Below, piece by piece: positions 30,701 to 38,145 of a DNA stretch of 64,000 nucleotides. The notes under the pieces are model-generated. The model did no database searches. It saw only the letters and a list, made by a program, of their open reading frames with translations, and was not told where the DNA came from. Source of the stretch: Ruminococcus flavefaciens (GTDB lineage Bacteria; Bacillota; Clostridia; Oscillospirales; Ruminococcaceae); the NCBI RefSeq assembly GCF_900116855.1, contig NZ_UETD01000004.1, positions 50,882-114,881 on the forward strand. The letters run 5' to 3'. Position 1 is the stretch's first letter. Each line of letters begins with the position of its first letter. A program made the position numbers and the translations under genes.

Positions 30701-30971
30701 TCATGCAACCGGCGGCACCATAGGCATAGGACAGCAGGGTATTGTCGCAGAGGCAGGTCCCGAGCTCCTTCAGGTAATGAACGGCGGTATCAAGATCACT
30801 CCGCTGAGCCGCACGGCAACGAACACCCCCGTCGGAGCAGGCAGTGGTACGACTATCAACAACTACAACAACACCGTCTACGCGACGGTGAGAGGCAAAT
30901 ACGACGTATACGGCATGGCTGAGGACATGGCAACAGCCGAGCGCCGTATCGAGCAGGGAAAAGGCAGGTGA
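27735..30971 (+). CDS. Tail tape measure protein
   Basis: This 1078-residue protein sets tail length. The N-terminus has coiled coils (about residues 15-150), followed by the phage tape-measure core TTKFTAAESADAFGYMALAG and NAGIKGGEAGTALNAIMTRLA, a hydrophobic patch and more coiled coil. The last 90 residues (from GGTIGIGQQGIVAEAG) are nearly identical at DNA level to prophage 2, whereas the rest is diverged. AAGGAGGG precedes the ATG. Confidence 0.93.
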   Translation: MASNKIKGLTVQIGADTLGLDTALKGIEQKTKKAADELKDVNKTIRITGESATLWDQKQKLLNTALDESKKKLGTLIEAQSQVKKQLADKTITGEQYRAFQREVEYAKSAVDKYEKELAEAKDKVGELGSASDAAAREVDDFGDETSEAAEKADKASKGGLTAVAVALGNFIYDAAKKATQEIVGFGKEIVSTGMTFESSMSSVEAISGATAEELEQLEEKAKEMGATTKFTAAESADAFGYMALAGWNVSDMLSGIDGVLELAASSNMDLAKASDIVTDYLTAFGLTAQDSSRFVDIMTYAMANSNTTTEMLGEAYKNCAATAASMGYSVEDTTAVLMTMANAGIKGGEAGTALNAIMTRLATDTKNCATELAEYGVNVYDAEGNMQSLSSILEGVSDHWETLTDQEQANLAKMLAGTNHYAALQTIMSGLSDTAEEAGMSFGDYTKALEECEGAATDMSHTMIDNLQGDMTILDSAVDGMKLSLADELNPALRDVVQYVTKQMPNIQKVMKPIAEGAGKLIKGITDNLPAVMAVIKQRALPVIEVLGGALKNAYEGAKWLVEKLPGVSGFVRDVKNVKLFSELTEDARALNDGIRKDIEKMRELRDTAREQTETDLAETYKTEALYEELKGLVDENGKVKKGYEDRVNYIIGELQQATGIEIQQVDGVIQKYDELQAKIEETIKKQRAQIFEKNYTEMYSEALVQNGQAASKIAEAQKTREENQAYIDDLNSRVKAMFQPGGKMYNSDITYDMVGEVSDGSIEKMKKWGIINDEEYVKAGRALNNVMNSSDSLARLYAEIRNNNHIIEQYEKAEEALANGNYSDAQGLFASIDNASVASFGKIEDNVDEAVEHYKEAVDDVGRKIEAVTDEKIKYGDTAIKAEITELVDKMKTDGLKGADMLATGIVDKLSAIDGFDTSALKEFMAQTGVDLGDILATTSFEQMSSSLRSAVTELLYSQNDLIYNTINSPSDARLYGEGRYDIGYAHHATGGTIGIGQQGIVAEAGPELLQVMNGGIKITPLSRTATNTPVGAGSGTTINNYNNTVYATVRGKYDVYGMAEDMATAERRIEQGKGR
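30711..30946 (+). repeat. Tape-measure 3' segment shared with prophage 2 (236 bp)
   Basis: Aligned with 63765-64000 without gaps, I count 11 differences in 236 bases; the last 95 are identical. The match stops abruptly upstream and may continue beyond the window in prophage 2. Confidence 0.93.
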
Positions 30972-30975
30972 TAGC

Positions 30976-31713
30976 ATGAGCACATTTATTTTTAACGGCA
31001 TCAGCTCCGACACTCTGGGACTGATAATCACAACTCCGATGATCCGCCCTACATGGCAGCCCGAAAGGGATTTTACGGCTATACCGGGCAGACCTCAGCA
31101 GTCATCGCACGAAAAACAATGGTACCCCAATGCTGAGCTTACAGCATACGCAGTGATCACAGATGCAAGCGCTGAGAAACTGCATGATATCTATGCCAAA
31201 CTTCGCGGCTACGGAGTGCTGAGTATATCGACAGCACCAGATGAGATACTCTACGCATTTGTACACCTGCCCGTCCCCGAGGCTAAGGCTCTGCTCATGG
31301 CGGAACTGCCTATTGTATTCGAGTGTGAGCCTTTTGCCTACGCAGCGGCGGAAAAGGCTGTTGATATCACGGAGACAAATCCGTATAAGCGCGTAGACGT
31401 CGAGGGCACTGTATTCTGCGATCCCACGATAGAGTTCGTGCCGTCACAGGCAAGCACCGATATCAACTGCAACGGCAAGGTGATACAAGTCAAAACACCG
31501 CAGGAGATCATCGGAGCAGGCTATCCGGACACATACAGCATAACGCTTGACTGTGACGCGCAGCTTGCATACTATACCCGTCCGAGCGGTGACAAGGTCG
31601 CCTGCACGGAGCTGACCAAGGGACCGTTTCCGCGGCTCCATATCGCGGACAACTACATCATCAACAGCGGCGTGCAGTCTGCCGAGATACGCTATAGGGA
31701 GAGGTGGTACTAA
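30976..31713 (+). CDS. Distal tail protein (siphovirus Dit-like)
   Basis: This 245-residue protein fits the distal tail/tail component family that forms the hub below the tape measure. Supporting features are the start FIFNGISSDTLGLIITTPM, REFDFTAIPGR-like ERDFTAIPGRPQ, and a C-terminal beta-sandwich region ending AEIRYRERWY. AAAAGGCAGGTGATAGC precedes the ATG. The order tape measure, Dit, tail-tip protein is standard. Confidence 0.82.
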   Translation: MSTFIFNGISSDTLGLIITTPMIRPTWQPERDFTAIPGRPQQSSHEKQWYPNAELTAYAVITDASAEKLHDIYAKLRGYGVLSISTAPDEILYAFVHLPVPEAKALLMAELPIVFECEPFAYAAAEKAVDITETNPYKRVDVEGTVFCDPTIEFVPSQASTDINCNGKVIQVKTPQEIIGAGYPDTYSITLDCDAQLAYYTRPSGDKVACTELTKGPFPRLHIADNYIINSGVQSAEIRYRERWY

Positions 31714-33978
31714 GTGAGCGAGATCAAAGAGCTGACAAGTATACCGCCTATAGTTTTTAATTCACAGGGCGGAGAACTTATAGACTGGAGCGTCACGGGA
31801 GCCGCAGGCGGCGTCGGAAAGGAGACGGCAAACAGACTTGACTATAAGCCTATAGCTCGTGGCTCGGGGCCCGGCGGCACATATACCGACGGCACCACCA
31901 TTGCAGGTGTTGCAATGAACGCTGTCAGTATCCCCGACGGAGCACCTGCCGACGCCGACCATCAGCGCTGGTATATGCTCCGTGCAAATATCAACGAGGG
32001 CGGTAACTGGGTGGACGATTACAGAAGTCCCACCTATGCCAACTGCAACTGGTATGCGAAGCTTACGGCAGGCACATACAAGCTCATTGCAGAGTGTGCA
32101 AATCCCTACGGCAAAACCGTCCGCGTGCCCAATCTTGACAGCATCTACCGCAACGACAGTGTATTGCCGGGGAACCATATCCCCAGATACGACCTTGTGG
32201 ACAGCAGCGGAAATACACTCATAGAAGTAACTTGGGAGAACTTCTTCGTAAGCGAAAATCAGCGGAGATGGACCCGAAAAGAGTCCGTATTCACCATAGC
32301 GGAGGAGACCAGTGTCGGCGTGTTCTCGAAGATGTTCCAGTACGACAGCTCCTACGCTGTTGATAATATCACGCCCTATCTTGTATTCCGCTACATGATA
32401 GTGCCTGTGGACACACCGACATCGCAGTTCAGCGTCACCCTGCCCATATCGGGCAGTCCCGTTATCTCGGGCGAGAGCTGCTGGGAGCCGCACAAGGTAA
32501 CGCTTGCGCTGACTATCAGCTCAGTGGGTGCAGGCGCAACAGATATCGAGATAGACATCGGACAGAAGCTGACAGCAGGTCAGACGATATCCCTTGCAAG
32601 CACTGGCAGAAGTATACCCACTTACTACGGCCGCAATACCATCACCTGTGACAGTGAAGTGCAGCCTACAGTATACATCAAGTACACCGAGCAGGAGCTT
32701 GTGCCGATGTGGGCTGAGGAGCGCCCTGCGCAGGTGAGCATATATGACATACATGAACCTCAGAGCGGCTTTGACCACAACGGCATTGCTATCCTTATGC
32801 CGTCGGAAGTGACGTCAGAAAAAGAGGATAAAGGGCGCTGGGATATCACTCTCACGCACCCGATCGACCCATTCGGGAAATGGACATACATCGTAGGGCA
32901 GAACATCGTCAAGGTTAACAGTCAGCTTTTCCGCATAGATGAGACTGAGATAGTCGCAGAGGCAGACTCTGAGTATATCACAGCCCATGCATGGCATATC
33001 ACCTACGATATGAGCGACTACTGGATAGAGGAGGCACAATTCACAGCCGTCGGCGGCGAGAACTACATCACGCAGCTGAACGCTCACCGTGTCAAGGACT
33101 TTCCAAATCAGCAGCACATGGTCGGAGAGTATACGTTTGATATCACATCCGACCTCGAGGGACAGATGGAATGCTCTATCACCGATCAGAGCATCATCGA
33201 GTCGATTTTCGGCGCCGATAACTCGCTCGTCACTCTCTACGGTGGCGAGGTATATCGAGACAATTTTCACATGAGCGTCAATCAGACACTTGAGGGAGCA
33301 CCTGAAGGCAATGCGTTTACCTTGAGGTACGGCACCGACCTTACGAAGATATCCTTCAAGATAGATATGTCGGGCTGGGTCACGAACCTGATCGGCGTCG
33401 ACAATTACGGTAACATGGTAGGCGTATGGTACGATACATCGGGCGACTGGATCGTACATCACCATAAGACAAAGCGCATCCATTTTACTTACTCGGACGA
33501 GGCAGCAGATGGCATCGAGCGTCTCTGGAAATCTGTATGGCCGTACTGGGATAGCGTAAGCACTCCGACGGTATCTATTGTCGTAGAGGTCGCCAATATC
33601 AAAGGTGACCCGAAGTACAAAGATTTCCTGAACTTGCAGAACTATGACGTAGGCTACAAGGGGACGATCTATGTCGAGCACCTCGGCATAGACGTGGAAA
33701 TGAAGATAGTCTCTATACGCAGGAATGAGCTGACAGGGGAAGCAATACAGATCACCCTCGGCAATACCAGACGCTCGCTGATACGGCAGACAGTCATGTC
33801 GCAGACCATAGTGTCCCCGAATTCTGTGGAGGGCAAGAACGTAGCCGCCATGCAGTCGATGCAGGCGGAGCTGTACAATACTCAGACTGCACTCATGAGT
33901 ATGAGCATTGCGGGCATGGAAGCGTTCGACATAGCAGAACTTGAGCGCCGAACGATAAACGAACTGGAGGGAAAATAA
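31714..33978 (+). CDS. Tail-tip / tail-associated structural protein
   Basis: This 754-residue protein follows Dit and is the likely tail-tip baseplate protein. Its N-terminal 300 residues are beta-rich and unlike the rest, with WYMLRANINEGGNWVDDYRS; the C-terminal half has the Tal-type pattern (FGKWTYIVGQNIVKVNSQLFRIDE, YDVGYKGTIYVEHLGI, ITLGNTRRSL; shortened here to FGKWTYIVGQNIVKV and GDTIYVEHLGI-like motifs). It starts at a GTG one base after the previous stop. Some relatives carry an endopeptidase; none is evident here. Confidence 0.75.
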   Translation: MSEIKELTSIPPIVFNSQGGELIDWSVTGAAGGVGKETANRLDYKPIARGSGPGGTYTDGTTIAGVAMNAVSIPDGAPADADHQRWYMLRANINEGGNWVDDYRSPTYANCNWYAKLTAGTYKLIAECANPYGKTVRVPNLDSIYRNDSVLPGNHIPRYDLVDSSGNTLIEVTWENFFVSENQRRWTRKESVFTIAEETSVGVFSKMFQYDSSYAVDNITPYLVFRYMIVPVDTPTSQFSVTLPISGSPVISGESCWEPHKVTLALTISSVGAGATDIEIDIGQKLTAGQTISLASTGRSIPTYYGRNTITCDSEVQPTVYIKYTEQELVPMWAEERPAQVSIYDIHEPQSGFDHNGIAILMPSEVTSEKEDKGRWDITLTHPIDPFGKWTYIVGQNIVKVNSQLFRIDETEIVAEADSEYITAHAWHITYDMSDYWIEEAQFTAVGGENYITQLNAHRVKDFPNQQHMVGEYTFDITSDLEGQMECSITDQSIIESIFGADNSLVTLYGGEVYRDNFHMSVNQTLEGAPEGNAFTLRYGTDLTKISFKIDMSGWVTNLIGVDNYGNMVGVWYDTSGDWIVHHHKTKRIHFTYSDEAADGIERLWKSVWPYWDSVSTPTVSIVVEVANIKGDPKYKDFLNLQNYDVGYKGTIYVEHLGIDVEMKIVSIRRNELTGEAIQITLGNTRRSLIRQTVMSQTIVSPNSVEGKNVAAMQSMQAELYNTQTALMSMSIAGMEAFDIAELERRTINELEGK

Positions 33979-34760
33979 TGAGTACTACATATACGCCGAA
34001 CTACAACCTCGGCAAGCAGGAAGATCACGCCGACAAGTTTGACATGAGTGTGATCACCGAGAATATGGACAAGCTTGACACAGCACTGTATGAGCAGGCA
34101 GAGGATATCGCAGAAGCCGATACCGCCGAAGCCGCCGACCGTGCCGCACTCGCTGAGCTTATCGACGGTGGAGCGAAAAACCGCCTGCCGATAACATCTG
34201 TTGATAGTCTCAAGCGGCTGAATACCTATGGTACATGGGAGAACAATGTCTACACTCACTCAAGCGGAGTCGTATTCACAGTCAACGATGATATGTCAAT
34301 CACAGCAAACGGCACAGCTTCGGGAGCAAATGCAGTTTTCATTCTTTCAATGCCGGGAGGCTTTTCGATTGAGGCAGGCAACTGGATCCTCTCGGGCTGC
34401 CCGTCAGGCGGCTCGGCAAGCACATACAACATCGCTATCGCGGGTACGACGTCCGACACAGGTACGACGGGAAGCTTTACCTCGTGTAGCAAGGTGCTCG
34501 TGAGGATCTACGTCATAAATGGCACAAGTATATCAAATGCGGTATTCCGTCCCATGGTCTGCTCGAAAGCAGCATGGGATATATCACAGGCTTATCAGCC
34601 CTACCGCCCGAGCTATGCTGAGCTCTACGCGATGGTGCAGGCGCTTCAGGGCGGCAGCAGTCTCAACAGCGTGCAGTCAACTGCACAGCTCACGGCACTC
34701 GACAAAACCGAAGAATTAACGACAATAGACGACAGCAGTTATACAACGGAAAACAGTTGA
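33978..34760 (+). CDS. Tail fibre-like protein
   Basis: This 260-residue protein starts with a segment often seen in phage tail appendages (YTPNYNLGKQEDHADKFDM, then NMDKLDTAL), an Ala/Glu helix and a Thr/Gly/Ser-rich beta region. The 16-bp palindrome (34671-34686) is read as VQSTAQ near the C-terminus. Receptor binding is inferred from position. The start overlaps the previous stop by one base. Confidence 0.7.
   Translation: MSTTYTPNYNLGKQEDHADKFDMSVITENMDKLDTALYEQAEDIAEADTAEAADRAALAELIDGGAKNRLPITSVDSLKRLNTYGTWENNVYTHSSGVVFTVNDDMSITANGTASGANAVFILSMPGGFSIEAGNWILSGCPSGGSASTYNIAIAGTTSDTGTTGSFTSCSKVLVRIYVINGTSISNAVFRPMVCSKAAWDISQAYQPYRPSYAELYAMVQALQGGSSLNSVQSTAQLTALDKTEELTTIDDSSYTTENS
34671..34686. 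repeat. 16-bp palindrome inside the tail fibre-like gene
   Basis: Exact GTGCAGTCAACTGCAC, here within coding sequence near the 3' end. Confidence 0.9.
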
Positions 34761-34802
34761 TTTTCACCTTTTTTCAGACTATAAGTGAGAGGAGGTGAAA
34801 AC

Positions 34803-35069
34803 ATGGACAGCAGTATTATAGTATCCATCATATCAGCAGCTGTGACAATTATTACAGTAATCATAAATACAAAGGCAAGTAACCGTGAACTGACACACAA
34901 GCTTGAAACACAGCAGGCTGTCACGGAGACTAAGATAGACAGCCTGACATCTGAGGTCAGGGAACACAACAACTTTGCAAGGCGTATGCCTGTCGTCGAG
35001 GAGCAAATCAAGGTCATCAATCACAGACTGGAGGATTTGGAACGTGAAAATCAAAGAAAGAGTAGCTAA
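34803..35069 (+). CDS. Hemolysin XhlA/holin-associated-like membrane protein
   Basis: This 88-residue protein has an N-terminal membrane helix (SIIVSIISAAVTIITVII) and a coiled-coil tail (KIDSLTSEVREHNN, VINHRLEDLERE). The layout matches small lysis-cassette proteins that act with holins. GAGGAGGTGAAAAC precedes the ATG at 34803. A holin-like gene overlaps its end and an endolysin follows. Confidence 0.72.
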   Translation: MDSSIIVSIISAAVTIITVIINTKASNRELTHKLETQQAVTETKIDSLTSEVREHNNFARRMPVVEEQIKVINHRLEDLERENQRKSS

Positions 35070-35232
35070 GCTTATAGACGTAAAGTCGATAGTTACGCTG
35101 ACATTAACAGGAGTATTCGCCTTTATGAATGCCGCAGGTCTGGATGTTCCTGAGAACTTCAAGACGATATACATAATGATAATAGGCTTTTACTTCGGTA
35201 CTCAGACAAACAAAATAAAGGAGGAAAAGTAA
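35044..35232 (+). CDS. Holin
   Basis: This 62-residue protein, starting at GTG 35044 after GAGGATTTG, has two membrane segments (IVTLTLTGVFAFMNAAGL and TIYIMIIGFYFGTQT) and a basic, charged tail. Size, topology and position before the endolysin fit a small holin that permits lysin access to the cell wall. Confidence 0.78.
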   Translation: MKIKERVAKLIDVKSIVTLTLTGVFAFMNAAGLDVPENFKTIYIMIIGFYFGTQTNKIKEEK

Positions 35233-35786
35233 TGAATAGTCCATACGAAGGCAAATTCAAGGTATCGCAGCAGTATACCCTCGGAACTCATGACGGACTC
35301 GACCTTGTCGGTATCGACAGCAAAGAGATCCACAGCTGTGCTAATGCAGAGGTTATCCATGTAGGCTGGGAAAACGCAGCGAACCACAAGCAGGGCTTCG
35401 GCTACTATGTAGCTACGAAGGACGATGTTGCCGGCAAAGACGGCGTGCAGAAGATACGCTACTACGGTCATCTTACTGAGAACAGTGCAAGAGTAAAGGT
35501 CGGCGACAAGGTCAAAATCACTGATGTGCTCGGAATTGAGGGACACACTGGCTATGTGATACCCGACGGTCCCGGTGGAGCTCATTGTCACTACGAGATC
35601 CGTTCCGCGTTCTATAAGGGGGCGAAGGTCTATGATGTCAGCGCAGAGTCAGGTATTCCCAACGTTAAGGATGGTATCTATGATGATGGCTATCGCCCGA
35701 AGCAGAGCACTGCTGAGAAGAAAACGATAGAGGTAATGCTTGAGTATGAAGGACATAAGTACAGCGGCCTTCTGGAAGAACTGTGA
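35232..35786 (+). CDS. M23-family peptidase endolysin
   Basis: This 184-residue protein is a lysin cleaving peptidoglycan cross-links. The M23 pattern is visible: HDGLDLVG, RYYGHLTENS with the conserved GHL, IEGHTGYV, and GGAHCHYEIRS with the metal-binding H-x-H. There is no signal peptide, as expected for a holin-dependent lysin. GGAGGAAAAGT precedes the ATG, which overlaps the holin stop. Confidence 0.9.
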   Translation: MNSPYEGKFKVSQQYTLGTHDGLDLVGIDSKEIHSCANAEVIHVGWENAANHKQGFGYYVATKDDVAGKDGVQKIRYYGHLTENSARVKVGDKVKITDVLGIEGHTGYVIPDGPGGAHCHYEIRSAFYKGAKVYDVSAESGIPNVKDGIYDDGYRPKQSTAEKKTIEVMLEYEGHKYSGLLEEL

Positions 35787-35789
35787 GCC

Positions 35790-35818
35790 TTGACAGTCTG
35801 CACTCAGCATGGTATAAT
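35790..35818 (+). promoter_or_regulatory. Perfect sigma-A promoter at the right end of prophage 1
   Basis: TTGACA (35790-35795) and TATAAT (35813-35818) with a 17-base spacer, full consensus. The transcript would start near 35825, just before the terminator hairpin. Confidence 0.8.
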
Positions 35819-35827
35819 ACATGAAGA

Positions 35828-35857
35828 AAGCCCTTCCTTTCGGGAGGGCTTTTCTTT
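35828..35857 (+). terminator. Terminator at the right end of prophage 1
   Basis: AAGCCCTTCC (35828-35837) pairs with GGGAGGGCTT (35842-35851) around TTTC, followed by TTCTTT. It would end both the late transcript and any RNA begun at the consensus promoter. Confidence 0.85.
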
Positions 35858-35881
35858 ATAACTTTCTGGATTTCGGCGGTC
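35856..35881 (+). other. attR of prophage 1 (left phage arm plus core)
   Basis: The arm TTATAACTTTCTGGA (35856-35870), four bases, and the core GGCGGTC (35875-35881). The arm is the exact inverse of that in attL; chromosomal cotJC sequence resumes directly after the core. Confidence 0.88.
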
Positions 35882-35997
35882 CTGACGGTGAGCTTTCGGC
35901 TTCGCTTCGCTATCTCAACCAGCGCTATGCAATGCCATACGGCGAAGTAAAGGGACTCCTTACTGACATCGGGACCGAGGAATATGCACATCAATGA
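35875..35997 (+). pseudogene. cotJC: cotJC, middle fragment between the two prophages
   Basis: In the frame set by the 5' fragment this reads GGPDGELSASLRYLNQRY, then GEVKGLLTDIGTEEYAH, the conserved centre of CotJC, with a TGA two codons later. The family continues after EEYAH-like with LEMV, which is absent, so the second break is at about 35992-35998. The remaining 3' part must lie beyond the right end of prophage 2, outside the window. Confidence 0.9.
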
Positions 35998-36019
35998 TGT
36001 ATATGATACCTGTGGAAAA
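35988..36019 (+). other. Probable attL of prophage 2
   Basis: Chromosomal cotJC sequence ends near GCACAT (35989-35994) and phage DNA leads to the integrase stop at 36020. The exact core cannot be set because attR is outside the window. Confidence 0.6.
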
Positions 36020-37534
36020 TCAAATCAGCGAAATATCGAGAAAAAACGGAACAGGGTGCCACTTGTCGCGGACCTCTGTCTCGCGGTGATATGTGATATC
36101 CTTGATTACTGTGCGGAGCAGATTATTCTTTTCCTCTGCTGAGGCAGTAGGGTCCTCAAGTATAGCGATAGCATCGTGCAGTGCAATGATCTTCTGTCGG
36201 TAGTCTACCTCTGATACCTGATAGCTCTTAGCTGTCTCGATTGCCTCTTGGAGCTCCTGCCGGCGCTGCGCGAGTGCAGCATTACGCTTGACGAATACCT
36301 CGCTGGTATAGATACCCTGCTCGAGAAATTCGTATAGTCTCTCTTGCTGAGTTTCAAGCGCATTGAGTTCCTTGCGTAGAGCTTCTGCGATAGCCTTGTG
36401 CGCGTCATGAGTGTTTTGAGTGCCTTCTGCAAGCTGCTCAGATAGTTCTGCCACAAGCTGTCGGAGTGCTCTGATTACTTCCTCTTCTACCTCTCTGTAC
36501 GTCGCTGAGCGATTACCACACCGCATCTGATAGGCGCAGTGCAGACGAGCCTCGCACTTCTTATGAGGCTGATATATCATAGGGCGACCGCAGGAACAGT
36601 GCATGATACCCGCAAAGGGATTTTTCAGTCCTGACTTAGCCTTTACTTTCGGAAGGCTTCCGAAACGGGCAAGAGAAGCGTTGAACGTCTCCTCCGAGAT
36701 GATAGGCTCATGCTTGCCGTCGACGAGTATCCAGTCCTCTTTGTTAGCCTTAGGGCGTGATGATATCAGCTCGCCGCCCTCATAGTGCTTCACGGTCTTG
36801 CGACAGTTCCAGCGAATTTTTCCGATATATACGGGGTTGCGAAGCATATCTCTTATGCTTGCGTTATTCCATATCTCGGACTTCCTCGGCTTGATATGCA
36901 ACTCATTGAGACGGTTCGCGATCGTGGTGGTTCCGAGCCCGTCTTTTGTCCAGAGCTCATACATCAGGCGCACGGTGTCAGCCTCTGAGTTCGGGACGAG
37001 AGTATAAGCTTTCCCGACCTTTACTTTATCATAACCGTAGGGAGCGACAGAGCCGATGAAGTTTCCCTCATTGACGGAGGCTATCCTGCCGCGCATCATG
37101 ATCTCCTTGACGTATTCCAGATAGTCATTTCCGCGCATGAGCTCCATCTCGAAAAACTTACGGTCGAACTTGTCTCCGAGATCATACGTCTTCGGAGGCG
37201 TGACGATCAGTGTATCAGTATAGCGGAACGCTCTGATAATAGTGCCGCAGTCAGACAGGTCTCCACGGCTCAGTCGCTGCGGATCAACAACAAGAACTCC
37301 CTTTACCTCCTCGGTCTGAATACGGTCGAGGAGCTTTTTTATTTCTGGGCGGTCTTGAATAGTCTCACCCGAGACTACCTCTCGGTAGATCATGTCCTCA
37401 GGGATAACTCCGCCGAGCTTGGCAGCTGCATAGTCCTGCAATATCTTATAGTGCTTCGCCAGTACCTCCTCGACGGTCTCATGCTCGCCGTCGGCTCGGG
37501 ACTTACGAAGATACATCAAGTATTTATCGGACAT
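36020..37534 (-). CDS. Large serine recombinase (integrase) of prophage 2
   Basis: This 504-residue protein is a second, diverged large serine recombinase. The catalytic domain begins KYLMYLRKSRADGE with Ser and continues REVVSGETIQDRPEIKKLL and VDPQRLSRGD. The recombinase domain has NPVYIGKIRWNCRK, and a Cys region (MHCSCGRPMIYQ, LHCAYQMRCG) and long coiled coil follow. The ATG at 37534 has GGAGGAAGC before it; an in-frame upstream extension is unlikely. Although only weakly like the prophage 1 integrase, it targets the same host gene. Confidence 0.95.
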   Translation of the reverse strand: MSDKYLMYLRKSRADGEHETVEEVLAKHYKILQDYAAAKLGGVIPEDMIYREVVSGETIQDRPEIKKLLDRIQTEEVKGVLVVDPQRLSRGDLSDCGTIIRAFRYTDTLIVTPPKTYDLGDKFDRKFFEMELMRGNDYLEYVKEIMMRGRIASVNEGNFIGSVAPYGYDKVKVGKAYTLVPNSEADTVRLMYELWTKDGLGTTTIANRLNELHIKPRKSEIWNNASIRDMLRNPVYIGKIRWNCRKTVKHYEGGELISSRPKANKEDWILVDGKHEPIISEETFNASLARFGSLPKVKAKSGLKNPFAGIMHCSCGRPMIYQPHKKCEARLHCAYQMRCGNRSATYREVEEEVIRALRQLVAELSEQLAEGTQNTHDAHKAIAEALRKELNALETQQERLYEFLEQGIYTSEVFVKRNAALAQRRQELQEAIETAKSYQVSEVDYRQKIIALHDAIAILEDPTASAEEKNNLLRTVIKDITYHRETEVRDKWHPVPFFLDISLI

Positions 37535-37577
37535 GCTTCCTCCTTTCTGCGGCCGACAAAGATGTCGGTTGCAAATA

Positions 37578-37598
37578 TCCCCTGCACGGAGCAGGGGA
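37578..37598. repeat. Hairpin upstream of the prophage 2 integrase
   Basis: TCCCCTGC (37578-37585) and GCAGGGGA (37591-37598) around a 5-base loop, followed on the plus strand by TTATTTTTA. It matches the stem at 4045-4066. A second small hairpin (CCGACA/TGTCGG) lies nearer the integrase start. Confidence 0.7.
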
Positions 37599-37604
37599 TT
37601 ATTT

Positions 37605-38135
37605 TTAATAGAAAACAATCGTATCAATCATACTCATGACAACATCGTTGTCAATCGAATGGAAAGAAATAGTGCCATGAAGAGAGTCGGTATAGAATTC
37701 AATTCGTTTATTGTCGCTGTTCCCATCAGCAGTAATTAGATATGCCTGTCCATTTTTCACAAACGAGTCCTCAACAAAATATCCTTCATAAGATGATTTT
37801 AATGCATCATCAGTCAAGGCATATTCTTTGAAGCTTTCCCAGTGTTCAGTAATTTCGGCTTGAGATAGTTTATCATAAGAGGGATCGTGATTTATAGAAA
37901 AATCAATAAAATGCATATCGTCTTCTGAGCCCCATATCCATGAAGCCATTGTTAAATCACCATTGATATGATCGTTTTCTTGCCAGTTTGAATTTGTGCT
38001 GATTTTTAAATAATCACATTCCCATGATGCATCAAGAGTCTTGAAGTCAAGTTCTTTTTCTTTTTGTGGCTTTGAGGAGCAAGAGCAGCTAAATAGCATT
38101 AACAGAGATATAGGGATTGAGATAAGCTTTTTCAT
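37605..38135 (-). CDS. Putative lipoprotein in the lysogeny region
   Basis: This 176-residue protein has a lipoprotein signal: Lys residues, a hydrophobic stretch (LISIPISLLMLF) and a lipobox ending FSCS with Cys near position 18. The mature part is acidic with several Trp and Tyr and no motif I recognise. It lies between the repressor and integrase, where lysogenic conversion genes are common; superinfection exclusion at the cell surface is a possibility. AGGAGGCTATT precedes the ATG. Confidence 0.78.
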   Translation of the reverse strand: MKKLISIPISLLMLFSCSCSSKPQKEKELDFKTLDASWECDYLKISTNSNWQENDHINGDLTMASWIWGSEDDMHFIDFSINHDPSYDKLSQAEITEHWESFKEYALTDDALKSSYEGYFVEDSFVKNGQAYLITADGNSDNKRIEFYTDSLHGTISFHSIDNDVVMSMIDTIVFY

Positions 38136-38145
38136 AATAGCCTCC

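Noticed and set aside
35819..35855. Short ORF beginning at ATG 35821
   Set aside because: It would run through a terminator hairpin and has no ribosome site; the region is better read as promoter plus terminator.
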